Part shown: one piece after another, positions 22,960 to 32,117 of the stretch | Numbering within the stretch: position 1 is the first letter of the stretch | How the letters are laid out: the number at the start of each line of letters is the position of its first letter | From: Neoalteromonas arenosi | GTDB taxonomy: Bacteria; Pseudomonadota; Gammaproteobacteria; Enterobacterales; Alteromonadaceae | Length of the DNA stretch: 64,000 bases | Direction: 5' to 3' | Assembly (NCBI RefSeq): GCF_030362855.1 | Contig: NZ_JAUCBP010000011.1 | Coordinates: 141,887 to 205,886 of the forward strand | The notes under the pieces: model-generated | The model's input: the letters and a program-made list of their open reading frames with translations, nothing else | What the model was told of the DNA's origin: nothing | The model's database searches: none | Translations under genes and position numbers: made by a program

Positions 22960-23337
22960 TTAAACATCATCAGTAATAATGTCGGAATCTTCGATGTCGG
23001 TCACGCTATCGTCATCGTCATCATTGCTAGACACTTTACTTGAACCGTAAATACTGCCGGTTTTAGGCCGGTTGATCCGACGTTGGTATCTGACCCATGC
23101 CTTCTCAATCGCCGTCTTAGGCTCTTGCTGACCGTACGCCGCTTTTAAAAATTCGTGATCTTCATCCGTTTCCGGTTCAATCTTGCCATCGACTAAAGCC
23201 GCCATTAAGCACCCATACTGGGAAAGAGCTTTACTTTCGTTGATAGAAAAATCACCGGAGCGAGAAAATCCGTAAGGGTAGTTCTTGGGGTCGCTGAACA
23301 TGCGCTTTAGCAAATCAAGTCGAGTTGTATTCGCCAT
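22960..23337 (-). CDS. maoP: Macrodomain Ori protein MaoP (DUF413)
   Basis: A MaoP/YifE homologue. The family core is clear: FSDPKNYPYGFSRSGDFSI, the EPxTxxx repeats (KIEPETDEDHEF and QEPKTAIEKAW) and YQRRINRPKT. In E. coli MaoP with the maoS site keeps the Ori macrodomain organised, and it lies next to an ilv locus, as it does here. I start at MANTTRLDLL (23337, 125 residues); an ATG four codons upstream and a longer open frame exist but are not family-like. The C-terminus is strongly acidic (SSNDDDDDS...DITDDV). It has its own promoter with a perfect -35. Confidence 0.85.
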   Translation of the reverse strand: MANTTRLDLLKRMFSDPKNYPYGFSRSGDFSINESKALSQYGCLMAALVDGKIEPETDEDHEFLKAAYGQQEPKTAIEKAWVRYQRRINRPKTGSIYGSSKVSSNDDDDDSVTDIEDSDIITDDV

Positions 23338-23386
23338 AACAATTACCATCCTAAAAAAAGAGTGAAGGACTATGTCATCAGCTTGT

Positions 23387-23415
23387 GTTTTAGGGCTAAA
23401 ATCGCGCGCTGTCAA
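23387..23415 (-). promoter_or_regulatory. Promoter of maoP inside an inverted-repeat arm
   Basis: Minus strand: -35 TTGACA (23410-23415), 17-bp spacer, -10 TAAAAC (23387-23392). The -35 overlaps one arm of a perfect inverted repeat, GCGCTGTCA (23406-23414) and TGACAGCGC (23439-23447), whose arms are 24 bp apart. The repeat could be an operator or a long-loop hairpin just after the DUF4442 gene. Confidence 0.55.
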
Positions 23416-23454
23416 ACAACTTTTTGATGAATTTTGTGTGACAGCGCTAAGCTA

Positions 23455-23952
23455 TTATTTTTTCTGATTTTTTGGTATCCACGCCCAAATCATTTCACAA
23501 ACAACCGGCTCTATATTAGCAGCATCAGTGACGGTTACTTTGACTGTCACCTCGCCTTTCTCATCACGCTGTAACATCGCTAGTTGTTCATCAGATAATT
23601 CTGCGACCGCTTGCATGTCACCAGAGGCACGCTTCACATACTTTAGATTCATACTTTTCATCAGCGGTAACTTGTCGCCTGGCAAGTTAACGCCCACGAT
23701 AAATCCCGTTGCAGATTCAGCTAACAGCGCCATCCCTGCAGCATGAACACTACCAATGTGGTTTTGGACTTTTTTGCGATTTTTTTGCCGAAATACCACT
23801 GACTTGAGATCCGTCTTGAGAATTTCGAGACCGACCGTGCCCACTAATTTCACTTTACTGCGAAATAACCATGTAAGTAGACGACGGCTCAACCAACTTG
23901 GGTACCGATTGACCTTGATAACAAATTGACGAAGGGGGTTGGAACTAGACAT
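23455..23952 (-). CDS. DUF4442 hotdog-fold protein
   Basis: 165 residues with the features of the DUF4442 hotdog/thioesterase-like family. A basic N-terminus is followed by the helix-containing segment NHIGSVHAAGMALLAESATG (about 66-85) and the strands NLKYVKRASGDMQAVAEL and VTVKVTVTDAANIEPVV. Hotdog proteins act on acyl-CoA or acyl-ACP thioesters, but the substrate and even catalysis are unproven for this subgroup. No signal peptide. It lies upstream of maoP on the same strand with a separate maoP promoter in between. Confidence 0.78.
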   Translation of the reverse strand: MSSSNPLRQFVIKVNRYPSWLSRRLLTWLFRSKVKLVGTVGLEILKTDLKSVVFRQKNRKKVQNHIGSVHAAGMALLAESATGFIVGVNLPGDKLPLMKSMNLKYVKRASGDMQAVAELSDEQLAMLQRDEKGEVTVKVTVTDAANIEPVVCEMIWAWIPKNQKK

Positions 23953-24113
23953 AAATACGACCTCTGGTTTGACCAGTTGACGCTAACTAAAAGTCAGAAA
24001 GAATGCAACAACTCTTCGCGGGGCATGAAAATACCATTATGATAGTTTCGTACGCAGCCTAAGCACTCAAGATTCTGAAGTGTGTATCAATAAGTCAATT
24101 GGAGGAGGAGTAA

Positions 24114-24863
24114 ATGCAAAGAGCATGGCATAAAGCAGGTCTGGTAGTGAGTATTGGCTTACTCTGTGTACAAGCAAATGCAGATGAAGCCATATTTGCA
24201 AAGACCGCTCCGACTATCGATGGCAGTGGCACTGACACTGTATGGCAAAATGCCTCTTGGTATCCTATCGATTTCCCTATCATTGGTGATTTACCAGCGA
24301 AGAGCGATTTTTCCGGTCGCTACAAACTGGCTTGGGATGAGAATGCCTTATATCTACTCGCTGAAATTCAAGACGATGTGCTGTTTGACCAAAACCCAGA
24401 TCCTAAAATCGCCTATTGGGATGACGACTGTCTGGAAATTTTTATCGATGCCGATGCGTCAGGTGGTATCCATCTGAATGATTACAATGCATTTGCCTAT
24501 CATGTGGGATTAGATAATCAGGTCTCTGATATCGGCCCTGATGAACAAGGAGGCGGAACACCAATAGTGTTAAATGATCATATCGACAGTCAGTGGCTTC
24601 GTGCTGCATCAGCGCCATTCATGATCACGTGGGAGCTCAAGATCAACATCTACGCCGATGACTTTCATCACAAGCGCCCAACCCAACCCATAGCACTAAG
24701 TGCTAACAAAGAGATGGGCTTTATGCTGGCCTACTGTGATAATGATGGCAGTAAACATCGGGAGAACTTTATCGGCTCACACCCTATTGAAGCTGTCGAA
24801 GGCGATAAAAATCGAGGTTATATCGATGCGTCTGTTTTCGACCGATTAAAACTCATACCTTAG
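24114..24863 (+). CDS. Secreted carbohydrate-binding family 9-like protein
   Basis: 249 residues with a signal peptide (cleavage after ANA, about residue 23) and one CBM9-like beta-sandwich over nearly the whole mature length. Family features: the PTIDGSGTDTVWQNASW opening, YKLAWDENALYLLAEIQDD, YWDDDCLEIFIDADASGG (acidic, probably Ca-binding) and the late GFMLAYCDNDG. Such domains bind glycans or act as sensory modules. There is no catalytic domain. Translation should be strong: GGAGGAGGAG precedes the ATG. It is a lone gene, so the ligand cannot be inferred from neighbours. Confidence 0.82.
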   Translation: MQRAWHKAGLVVSIGLLCVQANADEAIFAKTAPTIDGSGTDTVWQNASWYPIDFPIIGDLPAKSDFSGRYKLAWDENALYLLAEIQDDVLFDQNPDPKIAYWDDDCLEIFIDADASGGIHLNDYNAFAYHVGLDNQVSDIGPDEQGGGTPIVLNDHIDSQWLRAASAPFMITWELKINIYADDFHHKRPTQPIALSANKEMGFMLAYCDNDGSKHRENFIGSHPIEAVEGDKNRGYIDASVFDRLKLIP

Positions 24864-24970
24864 AAAGGCAAGCTAGCCTATTCGAGCAGAGCACTACCCG
24901 GCTTCCGGTCGCGGCCCACAGGGTCGCTAGCAACAAAATTGATTAATTTGAAATTCTAGAGATAGAAATT

Positions 24971-25046
<76 letters not shown>

Positions 25047-25078
25047 TTAAAGAGGTGTCTTCTTTCGAAGAGGTGCGC

Positions 25079-25106
25079 ATTTTACAAAAATATTGCTGCA
25101 ACGCAA
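25079..25106 (-). promoter_or_regulatory. Promoter of tRNA-Gly
   Basis: Minus strand: -35 TTGCGT (25101-25106), 16-bp spacer, -10 TAAAAT (25079-25084), then a GCGC discriminator. The string TAAAATGCGC is shared exactly with the tRNA-Thr promoter. Confidence 0.5.
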
Positions 25107-25172
25107 CCGAATTTTGCAAAAAAAATCATCTTCGGCAAAATTTTTAGTTTGAATGGACAAATTGCAAGCAAA

Positions 25173-25712
25173 TTAGATTGAAAAAACGTGCTCTCGATAA
25201 TACTGCAGCTCAGCAATTGACTCGCGAATGTCATCTAATGCCAAGTGCACATTTTTTTTCTTGAAGCCATCTAGCACTTCAGGTTTCCAGCGCGCGACAA
25301 GCTCTTTGATTGAACTGACATCGACGCTGCGATAATGAAAATAATCCTCGAGCTCTGGCATGTACTTAACCATAAAACGGCGGTCTTGACCGATCGTATT
25401 GCCACACAAAGGTGATTTCCCCTTGCCCACATATTGCTGCAGAAAAGCAATGGTTTGCTGTGCTGCTGCGGCCTCGTCTACAGTGCTCGCGCGACAGCGC
25501 TCAGTGAGTCCAGTCTTACCGTGCGTATCGATACACCAAGGGTCCATATTATCCAATACACTGTCAGGTTGATGCACCGCAATTACCGGTCCCTCAGCAA
25601 TAATGTTTAGCTGTGGATCAGTAACAATAGTGGCAATCTCCAACACAACACATGTGTCCGGATCTAGGCCGGTCATTTCCATATCTATCCAAACTAAGTT
25701 TTGATCATTCAT
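25173..25712 (-). CDS. orn: Oligoribonuclease
   Basis: Orn degrades 2-5-nt RNAs, including pGpG from c-di-GMP turnover, to nucleotides. The DEDDh residues are visible: Asp and Glu in [10 protein letters not shown], then [10 protein letters not shown] and the late [17 protein letters not shown]. The start is the ATG of [15 protein letters not shown] (25712), giving 179 residues, the family's usual length. The frame is open 21 codons further upstream without family similarity. It diverges from rsgA, the same pairing as in E. coli and relatives. Confidence 0.97.
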   Translation of the reverse strand: MNDQNLVWIDMEMTGLDPDTCVVLEIATIVTDPQLNIIAEGPVIAVHQPDSVLDNMDPWCIDTHGKTGLTERCRASTVDEAAAAQQTIAFLQQYVGKGKSPLCGNTIGQDRRFMVKYMPELEDYFHYRSVDVSSIKELVARWKPEVLDGFKKKNVHLALDDIRESIAELQYYREHVFSI

Positions 25713-25817
25713 ATGCACCGTCACCCTTACAGTAATACTGCCACCTAAAAATAGCGTGGTATCTAATCGCTGCAAACGTTAACATGTAAGGGCTAATCAG
25801 CCAACGAATATTGACGA

Positions 25818-26864
25818 GTGAAGAAGAAGCGCCACCTTACCCAACAGCAAAAACGTCGGATCAAAGCCAATCGCCAACGACGTATAGACCAGCGCAACGA
25901 CTCACAAGAAGTTGCTGCCACAGACTCGCAGAATTGGCTTGCAGGTACGGTTACTGGTCGTTTCGGACAGCATGCAGATGTAGAGATTGAGCGCGAGCAA
26001 ACGCTGCGCTGCCATATTCGTCGTTCAATCGACTCGATAGTCTGCGGTGACCGCGTCGAGATCAGTACAGAGCAAGACAGTTCTGGTGGTATGGAAGGTG
26101 TGATTGAACTGGTGCATGACCGGCAGTCACTTTTGTCACGTCCTGATTTTTACGATGGTATCAAACCCATCGCAGCAAACATTGACCAAATTATCGTCGT
26201 CAGCTCAATTCGGCCCGACCTTTCAACCCATATTATCGACCGCTATTTAGTTGCCTGTGAAGAAACGGGAATACCAGCGGTAATTGTCATCAATAAGATT
26301 GATTTGTTAACCGATGAAGAGCGTCAAACAGTTGAGACTGAACTTCAGGTTTACCGCGATTTAGGCTATCCCGTGGTTTATACCAGCTGTAAAACCGAAA
26401 CTGGCATGCTGCCACTTCAAGCTGTACTCAATAACAAAGTGAGTGTGTTTGTCGGTCAAAGTGGGGTCGGCAAGTCCAGTATTATCAATGTACTGCTACC
26501 CGACGCTGATGAGCTTACGGGTGCCATTTCAGATACATCTGGCCTTGGGCAACACACAACCACCACAGCCAAGCTGCTGCATTTCCCATCGGGGGGTGAT
26601 TTGATTGATTCTCCCGGTGTTCGTGAGTTTGGCCTGTGGCATATTCCTGTCGAACAGATCACCCGGGGCTTTGTTGAATTTCGCGATTACCTTGGCGGTT
26701 GTAAATTTCGCGACTGCAAACACCTGAACGACCCCGGTTGTATTATTCGTCAAGCGGTTGAAGACGGTAAGATAACGCAAGCCAGATTTGACAGCTATCA
26801 TCGCATTATCGCCAGCCTCGATGAAAATCGTCCCAGCCACGCCGAAACTGCCCCGAAATCTTGA
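25818..26864 (+). CDS. rsgA: Ribosome small-subunit-dependent GTPase RsgA
   Basis: RsgA is a late 30S assembly GTPase. The 348-residue protein has a basic N-terminus (MKKKRHLTQQQKRR), an OB fold (TGRFGQHADVEIE), and the circularly permuted GTPase order G4 NKID, then G1 GQSGVGKSS, then G3 DSPGVREFG. A C-terminal zinc-binding segment, CKFRDCKHLNDPGC, follows. It starts at GTG (25818); the N-terminus matches the family. Divergent from orn and upstream of psd. Confidence 0.97.
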   Translation: MKKKRHLTQQQKRRIKANRQRRIDQRNDSQEVAATDSQNWLAGTVTGRFGQHADVEIEREQTLRCHIRRSIDSIVCGDRVEISTEQDSSGGMEGVIELVHDRQSLLSRPDFYDGIKPIAANIDQIIVVSSIRPDLSTHIIDRYLVACEETGIPAVIVINKIDLLTDEERQTVETELQVYRDLGYPVVYTSCKTETGMLPLQAVLNNKVSVFVGQSGVGKSSIINVLLPDADELTGAISDTSGLGQHTTTTAKLLHFPSGGDLIDSPGVREFGLWHIPVEQITRGFVEFRDYLGGCKFRDCKHLNDPGCIIRQAVEDGKITQARFDSYHRIIASLDENRPSHAETAPKS

Positions 26865-26922
26865 TCGAAGTCATCGATTAGCTCTTATAAATGCCTATTA
26901 GTCGTTTCAAAGGCATACTTTT

Positions 26923-27552
26923 ATGGGCCTTAAAGCCAGTTTTTATGACGCGCTCTTAACCACACGAATGGTCGTGCGGAGCGCACAAGTTATAGTGCTT
27001 TTAGGCGTCAGCGGAATCACCATGGCAAAAACAGCAGTCATCACCTTTACCGACCCAACCGAGTTAGATAATTGGGTTATCATCAATGATACCGTTATGG
27101 GAGGGCGCTCAGTAGCGCATATCGAACCAACACCAACGGGTACGCGCTTCAGCGGTTTGTTATCGCTCGAAAACAACGGTGGATTTGCCTCTATACGTCG
27201 TATCCCCGAACCGCTTGGGTTAAGTAGTAACAAAGCTATCGAGCTTACCGTCCAAGGTGATGGACGCACCTACCAGTTTCGACTGCGTACCAATCGGCAA
27301 CTCGATGGAGTGGCTTACGTAGCAACCTTTGCCACGCCTCCCGAAGCCACCACTGTTGTGCAGTTCACAACGAAAGACTTCACACCGCAGTGGCGTGGTC
27401 GCATCGTGACCAATGCAGCGCCATTAGCATTTGAGGATGTTCAGCAACTGGGTTTTATGCTGGCGGATAAAACCCCAGGGCATTTTGCCTTGAACATAAT
27501 GTCTATTGCCCAAACAAACACAGTCGATATAGCCAACAAGACTGACTCATAA
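26923..27552 (+). CDS. CIA30-domain secreted protein
   Basis: 209 residues with a CIA30 (complex I intermediate-associated protein 30) beta-sandwich. Seen: [13 protein letters not shown], the F/W-rich strands around [17 protein letters not shown], and QFRLRTN. In bacteria these galactose-binding-like proteins are mostly uncharacterised. A hydrophobic segment near residues 17-33 ([17 protein letters not shown]) could be a signal peptide if translation starts at the Met at 26968; the longer start at 26923 is kept here but is uncertain. It sits between rsgA and psd, about 60 bp from each. Confidence 0.75.
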   Translation: MGLKASFYDALLTTRMVVRSAQVIVLLGVSGITMAKTAVITFTDPTELDNWVIINDTVMGGRSVAHIEPTPTGTRFSGLLSLENNGGFASIRRIPEPLGLSSNKAIELTVQGDGRTYQFRLRTNRQLDGVAYVATFATPPEATTVVQFTTKDFTPQWRGRIVTNAAPLAFEDVQQLGFMLADKTPGHFALNIMSIAQTNTVDIANKTDS

Positions 27553-27620
27553 CACTTAAGTTCACGTGCGAAGAGCAAAATGGTGTACAATTCGCGCGTT
27601 ATTGTTTTGGAGTTTCTTTT

Positions 27621-28511
27621 GTGATCAATTGGCTTAAAGTGAATTTACAGTATGTCTTGCCCAAGCATTTAATCTCGCGCTTGGTTGGCGGCTTAGCTGC
27701 AGCGCAGGCAGGCTCATTAACAACAGGTCTGATTAAGCTGTTTATCAAACAGTTCAATGTGGATATGAGCGAGGCTGCAAATCCGGATCCAGAGAGCTAC
27801 AAGACCTTTAATGACTTCTTCACCCGTGAGTTAAAGTCAGGTGCTCGCCCAATAGTGGCTGATGAAAACGTGTTAGTGCACGCAGTAGACGGAGCCGTTA
27901 GTCAATGCGGCCCAATCAAAGACGATGCCATTTTTCAAGCCAAGGGCCATGAATACAGTTTGACCGCGTTACTTGGTGGTGACCCTTCAATTGCACAACC
28001 ATTCAAGAACGGTGACTTTGCTACGATTTATTTATCACCGCGCGATTACCACCGCATTCACATGCCAATCGATGGTGTGCTTACCGATATGGTCTACGTG
28101 CCCGGCGATTTGTTTTCAGTCAATCCGCTAACAGCTGAAAATGTGCCCGGCTTGTTTGCGCGTAATGAGCGCGTTGTCGCTATTTTCGATACTGACGTTG
28201 GCAAGATGGCCATTGTATTGGTTGGCGCCACCATCGTTGCAAGTATTGCGACTGTCTGGGCGGGAACCGTTACGCCACCAGCTGGACCGAACGTAGTGCA
28301 TTGGCAGTATGACACAACCGGTGAAAATGCGGTTACGCTGCAAAAAGGAATGGAGATGGGTTTATTTAAACTCGGCTCTACCATCGTGGCCTGTTTTGAA
28401 CCTAATCGGGTTGCGCTTGAAAGTATGCAGCCTGGTGACGTCACGCGTTTGGGCACGCCATTCGCCTCAGTTTTAGAACAGCAAGCATCGACCACTGACG
28501 CTGAGGCCTAA
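27621..28511 (+). CDS. psd: Phosphatidylserine decarboxylase proenzyme
   Basis: Psd makes phosphatidylethanolamine from phosphatidylserine at the inner membrane. The 296-residue proenzyme cleaves itself at the LGST motif, and Ser253 becomes the pyruvoyl group of the small subunit. Other family marks are [25 protein letters not shown] and VNERVV-like [10 protein letters not shown]. It starts at GTG (27621) with TTGGAG upstream. The rsgA-psd proximity is conserved in many gammaproteobacteria. The EamA transporter gene follows after 8 bp. Confidence 0.97.
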   Translation: MINWLKVNLQYVLPKHLISRLVGGLAAAQAGSLTTGLIKLFIKQFNVDMSEAANPDPESYKTFNDFFTRELKSGARPIVADENVLVHAVDGAVSQCGPIKDDAIFQAKGHEYSLTALLGGDPSIAQPFKNGDFATIYLSPRDYHRIHMPIDGVLTDMVYVPGDLFSVNPLTAENVPGLFARNERVVAIFDTDVGKMAIVLVGATIVASIATVWAGTVTPPAGPNVVHWQYDTTGENAVTLQKGMEMGLFKLGSTIVACFEPNRVALESMQPGDVTRLGTPFASVLEQQASTTDAEA

Positions 28512-28519
28512 GCGCACTT

Positions 28520-29395
28520 ATGGATCCGGTTAAACGCAGCTTAATATCGCTGCACTTAACGGTTATCTTGCTCAGCGCCGCCTCGTTGTTCTCCAATATA
28601 ATACCGCTCAATGCTATCGACATTACCTTCGGTCGCTCTTTGTTCGCCTGTATTTTATTGTTCGTATTTATTGGCCTGACGCAATCCAGCCTAAAACTGC
28701 AATCACGCCGTTGTTACTTCATCGCAATTGGCTTGGGTGCCTTGATGGCCGCTCACTGGACCAGTTATTTTGCCGCGATGCAATACGCGGGAGTGTCAGT
28801 AGGGATGATCGCTTTATTTACCTTTCCGGTGATCACCGTGTTAATCGAGCCTTTTTTCGAGCGCTTTTCCCTCGCTTGGCAAGATGTGGTCAGTGCTCTG
28901 GTCGTGTTGTTTGGCATCTATTTAATTGTGCCTGACACTAGTGTTGAGAATGACGTGACCTTAGGTGTGCTCATTGGTGTCGCGTCAGCAATCTTATACG
29001 CAATAAGAAACATTCTGCATCGCAAACATTTCGCCCATTACGGTGGCGCAAAGGCCATGGCATACCAAATATTAGTGGTATGTGTATGCTTACTGCTGTT
29101 TGTTTCGCCGGAATTTTTTGCATCAACCCATACCATGTGGCTACAAATGATAGTGCTCGGCACCTTGTTTACCGCTGTACCTCATGCTTTGGTGGCGACG
29201 AGTTTACAGTATCTTCGCGCTAAGACGTTTTCGTTAATTGCTTGTATGCAGCCCTTGTACGGCGTAATACTGGCTATTATTGTATTGAACGAAAATCCTA
29301 CATGGACAACGTTGTTTGGTGGCCTTTTGGTTATTTCTGCATCTGTGTACGAAACGATTAATGCACATCAACGTCAGCCAGCAGTAGAAAGTTAA
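28520..29395 (+). CDS. EamA-family (DMT) transporter
   Basis: 291 residues made of two EamA repeats with about ten transmembrane helices. The first repeat carries PLNAIDITFGRSLFACILL and AAHWTSYFAAMQYAGVSVGM; the second carries AKTFSLIACMQPLYGVILAIIVLNE near residues 237-261. These proteins export metabolites such as amino acids, but the substrate cannot be predicted. It starts 8 bp after psd and may be cotranscribed with psd and the following phosphodiesterase gene. Confidence 0.87.
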   Translation: MDPVKRSLISLHLTVILLSAASLFSNIIPLNAIDITFGRSLFACILLFVFIGLTQSSLKLQSRRCYFIAIGLGALMAAHWTSYFAAMQYAGVSVGMIALFTFPVITVLIEPFFERFSLAWQDVVSALVVLFGIYLIVPDTSVENDVTLGVLIGVASAILYAIRNILHRKHFAHYGGAKAMAYQILVVCVCLLLFVSPEFFASTHTMWLQMIVLGTLFTAVPHALVATSLQYLRAKTFSLIACMQPLYGVILAIIVLNENPTWTTLFGGLLVISASVYETINAHQRQPAVES

Positions 29396-29415
29396 GTACA
29401 ATTTAGGAGCGCGTA

Positions 29416-30129
29416 ATGCAAGTGTTTGCCCATCGGGGAGTCAGTGGTGAAGCCCCCGAAAATACCTTAGCTGCGATTCAGCTGGCACTTAAATTACCTA
29501 TATGCGGTGTTGAAGTTGACGTTTTCGCCTGTGAAGATGAATACATACTTATTCACGACCGCTGGTTAACCCGCACCGCTGGCCTGGCAAAACGACTAGA
29601 CCAAATGTCATTGGCTGAATTGTTAGATACTCCGGTCGGTGAGCACAACAGCGAAACCCAATATATTCCCACTTTGGCGCAAGTACTCACGCTTGACTGG
29701 CGCAATCACTTACTGAATCTTGAACTTAAATCCATACCGAATATGCGCCATTTCTGTGATTATCTGGTTCAACATTGCAAAGCGGCAAACATTGCGCCTA
29801 CACAGCTTTTGATCTCTTCATTTCATCACGGTTATCTCGATGAAATTCATCAGATTGCAGCACATTACACGCGAGGCTGGTTAACCGCCTCATATCTGCT
29901 TAATCGAGCAGAGCAGGCAGCAAGAATGGGATGCCAGTGGTTTAACATCGATGCTGATGTGGTAGACCTGGCGATTGTCAGCGATGCGCATAAACGTGGA
30001 CTCAAAGTGGCGGTATACACTGTTGACGAGTCAGCAGACCTTATTTGGTTGCAGCAAATCGGCGTAGACGCCGTGTTTTGTAATCACCCTGGAAAAGCGC
30101 AAGCGTATCTTGACAAACGCAAGGCTTAA
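29416..30129 (+). CDS. Glycerophosphodiester phosphodiesterase family protein
   Basis: A 237-residue TIM-barrel enzyme that hydrolyses glycerophosphodiesters to glycerol-3-phosphate and an alcohol. Active-site features are visible: AHRGVSGEAPENTLAAI (catalytic His and Glu), VEVDVF (metal ligands), IHDRWLTRT (second His), LNLELK, and FNIDADVVD. No signal peptide, so it is cytoplasmic, like UgpQ. AGGAG lies upstream of the ATG. It lies 20 bp after the EamA gene and overlaps the convergent YibQ-type gene by 4 bp. Confidence 0.9.
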   Translation: MQVFAHRGVSGEAPENTLAAIQLALKLPICGVEVDVFACEDEYILIHDRWLTRTAGLAKRLDQMSLAELLDTPVGEHNSETQYIPTLAQVLTLDWRNHLLNLELKSIPNMRHFCDYLVQHCKAANIAPTQLLISSFHHGYLDEIHQIAAHYTRGWLTASYLLNRAEQAARMGCQWFNIDADVVDLAIVSDAHKRGLKVAVYTVDESADLIWLQQIGVDAVFCNHPGKAQAYLDKRKA

Positions 30130-31016
30130 TTGGACGGTGAGAGTGTAGTAACAACTTTGCTGGCATCGTCGATAGCGACGTTTTCGCGCTGCGGAGCCGA
30201 ACGCTCTGTATCAGTCTTTTGCTCACTGTGCGCAAAGCGTAGGCCAAGCCCAGCATTTGGGTGAAGTGTTGCCACTAACTTCGCCAAACTAACAAATTCG
30301 ACATTGTAGTGTTGTTGTAAACGCGCATTTAACCGTTCTACTGTTAGCGGGTGTGGATGGCCAATGCCAATTGCATGGCCGTATTTATGCGCTAGCCGGA
30401 TCAAGCGATCAAATTGCTCATCAATAAACGCTTCCGTTATTTCGTGATCGAGAAATACTCGCCGTTGTACGGCCGGGACACCGGTCTGATTAGCGATCCG
30501 AAATGCCTTACTGTAGCGAGTAGTCCGACTATCCATAAAGAAGAGGTCTTGGTCTTGTAAGGTTTGCATCAGAATAGTCATCGGCAGTGTCAGCTGTGTC
30601 AATTTACTGCCCATGTGATTGTTCACACCTTGCGCATGCGGCACAGTGGCTAACGCTTGGTTGAAGGTATCGACCATCATTTGTCGATCCATGCTATCTA
30701 CCAATGCCCCCTCACCTAGATTGCGCGGCCGCTGCGTTTCCATCGGCAAGTGTAAAATCACGGTGCGACCTTCTTGATAGGCTTGTTCAGAGAATTTTTT
30801 AGACTGGAGAGTGTGCGGCAAAATCGCAAACGTGACATGGGTTGGCAACGAAAATGCGTGACTATCCGACTGACGATATCCCATATCATCAATGACGATT
30901 GCGACTTTGGGTAGCACAGCAGCGTGATCCAAATCACCATCAGCCAATGCCGTTAATGCTACCGTCAGTAGTGTAAGTAAAGTCAAAAATCGCACAAGTG
31001 CCCTCCATCGGCTCAA
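30126..31016 (-). CDS. Divergent polysaccharide deacetylase (YibQ-type)
   Basis: 296 residues with a signal peptide (ending TALADG). A divergent polysaccharide-deacetylase barrel follows: KVAIVIDDMGYRQSDSHAF, ILHLPMETQ, NNHMGSKLT, FFMDSRTTRYS, and GIGHPHPLT near the end. The family is usually encoded beside envC and gpmI. Here a PLP-dehydratase gene on the opposite strand separates it from envC. A periplasmic envelope role is probable and the substrate is unknown. The C-terminal ~40 residues are polar and low in structure. Confidence 0.86.
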   Translation of the reverse strand: MSRWRALVRFLTLLTLLTVALTALADGDLDHAAVLPKVAIVIDDMGYRQSDSHAFSLPTHVTFAILPHTLQSKKFSEQAYQEGRTVILHLPMETQRPRNLGEGALVDSMDRQMMVDTFNQALATVPHAQGVNNHMGSKLTQLTLPMTILMQTLQDQDLFFMDSRTTRYSKAFRIANQTGVPAVQRRVFLDHEITEAFIDEQFDRLIRLAHKYGHAIGIGHPHPLTVERLNARLQQHYNVEFVSLAKLVATLHPNAGLGLRFAHSEQKTDTERSAPQRENVAIDDASKVVTTLSPSN

Positions 31017-31129
31017 AGAATATCAATGCCTGTTAGCAATTGCGAGTTGAGTCAGTATTGTTTTCGATTTATACGTATTAATTGCCATGGTAGCCTGTAT
31101 ATAAATCTTCCAAGTTATCGGAACAGTTA

Positions 31130-32110
31130 ATGTCACTTACGCTCAAACAATGGCACGATAAAGTTACGTCAGCGGCACAGATACTCGGTCAGAGCCAATG
31201 TCCGCCTTACCAAACTGCTGTAGAGTTTTCGCCGTTTTTCAGTGCCGGGCATCATGGCCACATTTACCTAAAACACGAACATATGCAGCATACTGGCTCA
31301 TTTAAATATCGCGGCGCGCTGCACAAACTACTGAGTCTTTCAGCCTCTGAACAGCAAGCAGGCATAGTAACCGCCAGTTCAGGCAATCACGGTATGGCGT
31401 GTGCCTTTGCTGCCGCACAATTAAACATTGAAGCATCGGTATACGTGCCAGCAACTGCCAGTGAATTTAAGTTAGCGCAAATATCCCGTTTAGGTGCCAA
31501 TGTCATTACCGTCGATGGTGACTGTTTAGAAGCTGAAATGCAGGCTTTAGCTACGGCAAGGGCACAGGGGTTAACTTATATATCGCCGTATAATGATGCC
31601 GAAGTTATCGCCGGACAAGGGACCATCGCCGTTGAATTACTTGAGCAACTGCCCGATCTTGATGCCGTTTTCGTGGCTGTCGGTGGTGGCGGTATGATCG
31701 GCGGTATCGGTAGCTACTTAAAAGCCGAACATCCACACATTGATGTTATTGGCTGTTGGCCAGAAGTCGCTCCGGCGATGGCAAAATGTTTGCAGCACGG
31801 CGGTATCATTAACGTAGATGAAAAACCAACACTCTCTGATGGTACGGCAGGTAATGTTGAGCCTGGAGCTGTGACCTTCGAGCTTTGCCAACAGGTGATC
31901 GACAGACAGGTATTCGTTTCAGAACAACAAATCGCCACCGTCATTCGTCAAATGGCCGAGCACGAGCGGCAAATAATTGAAGGGGCTGCAGCTGTTGCAA
32001 TTGCCGGTGCGCTCGCGCTGAGTGAAGAATATGCGCACAAGCAAACGGCGGTTATCGTGTGTGGGCGAAATATTGCCTACAGCAAGTTTTGTCAGATCTT
32101 AAATGGCTAA
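31130..32110 (+). CDS. PLP-dependent threonine/serine dehydratase
   Basis: A 326-residue fold-type II PLP enzyme. The Schiff-base Lys59 is in TGSFKYRGAL, the substrate loop is TASSGNHGMACAFAA, and the phosphate-binding glycine loop is VGGGGMIGG. It lacks the C-terminal ACT domains of biosynthetic IlvA, so it resembles catabolic threonine dehydratase or serine racemase. It deaminates Thr or Ser, or racemises Ser; the sequence does not settle which. It stands alone on the plus strand between two minus-strand envelope genes. Confidence 0.85.
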   Translation: MSLTLKQWHDKVTSAAQILGQSQCPPYQTAVEFSPFFSAGHHGHIYLKHEHMQHTGSFKYRGALHKLLSLSASEQQAGIVTASSGNHGMACAFAAAQLNIEASVYVPATASEFKLAQISRLGANVITVDGDCLEAEMQALATARAQGLTYISPYNDAEVIAGQGTIAVELLEQLPDLDAVFVAVGGGGMIGGIGSYLKAEHPHIDVIGCWPEVAPAMAKCLQHGGIINVDEKPTLSDGTAGNVEPGAVTFELCQQVIDRQVFVSEQQIATVIRQMAEHERQIIEGAAAVAIAGALALSEEYAHKQTAVIVCGRNIAYSKFCQILNG

Positions 32111-32117
32111 TAAGGCA

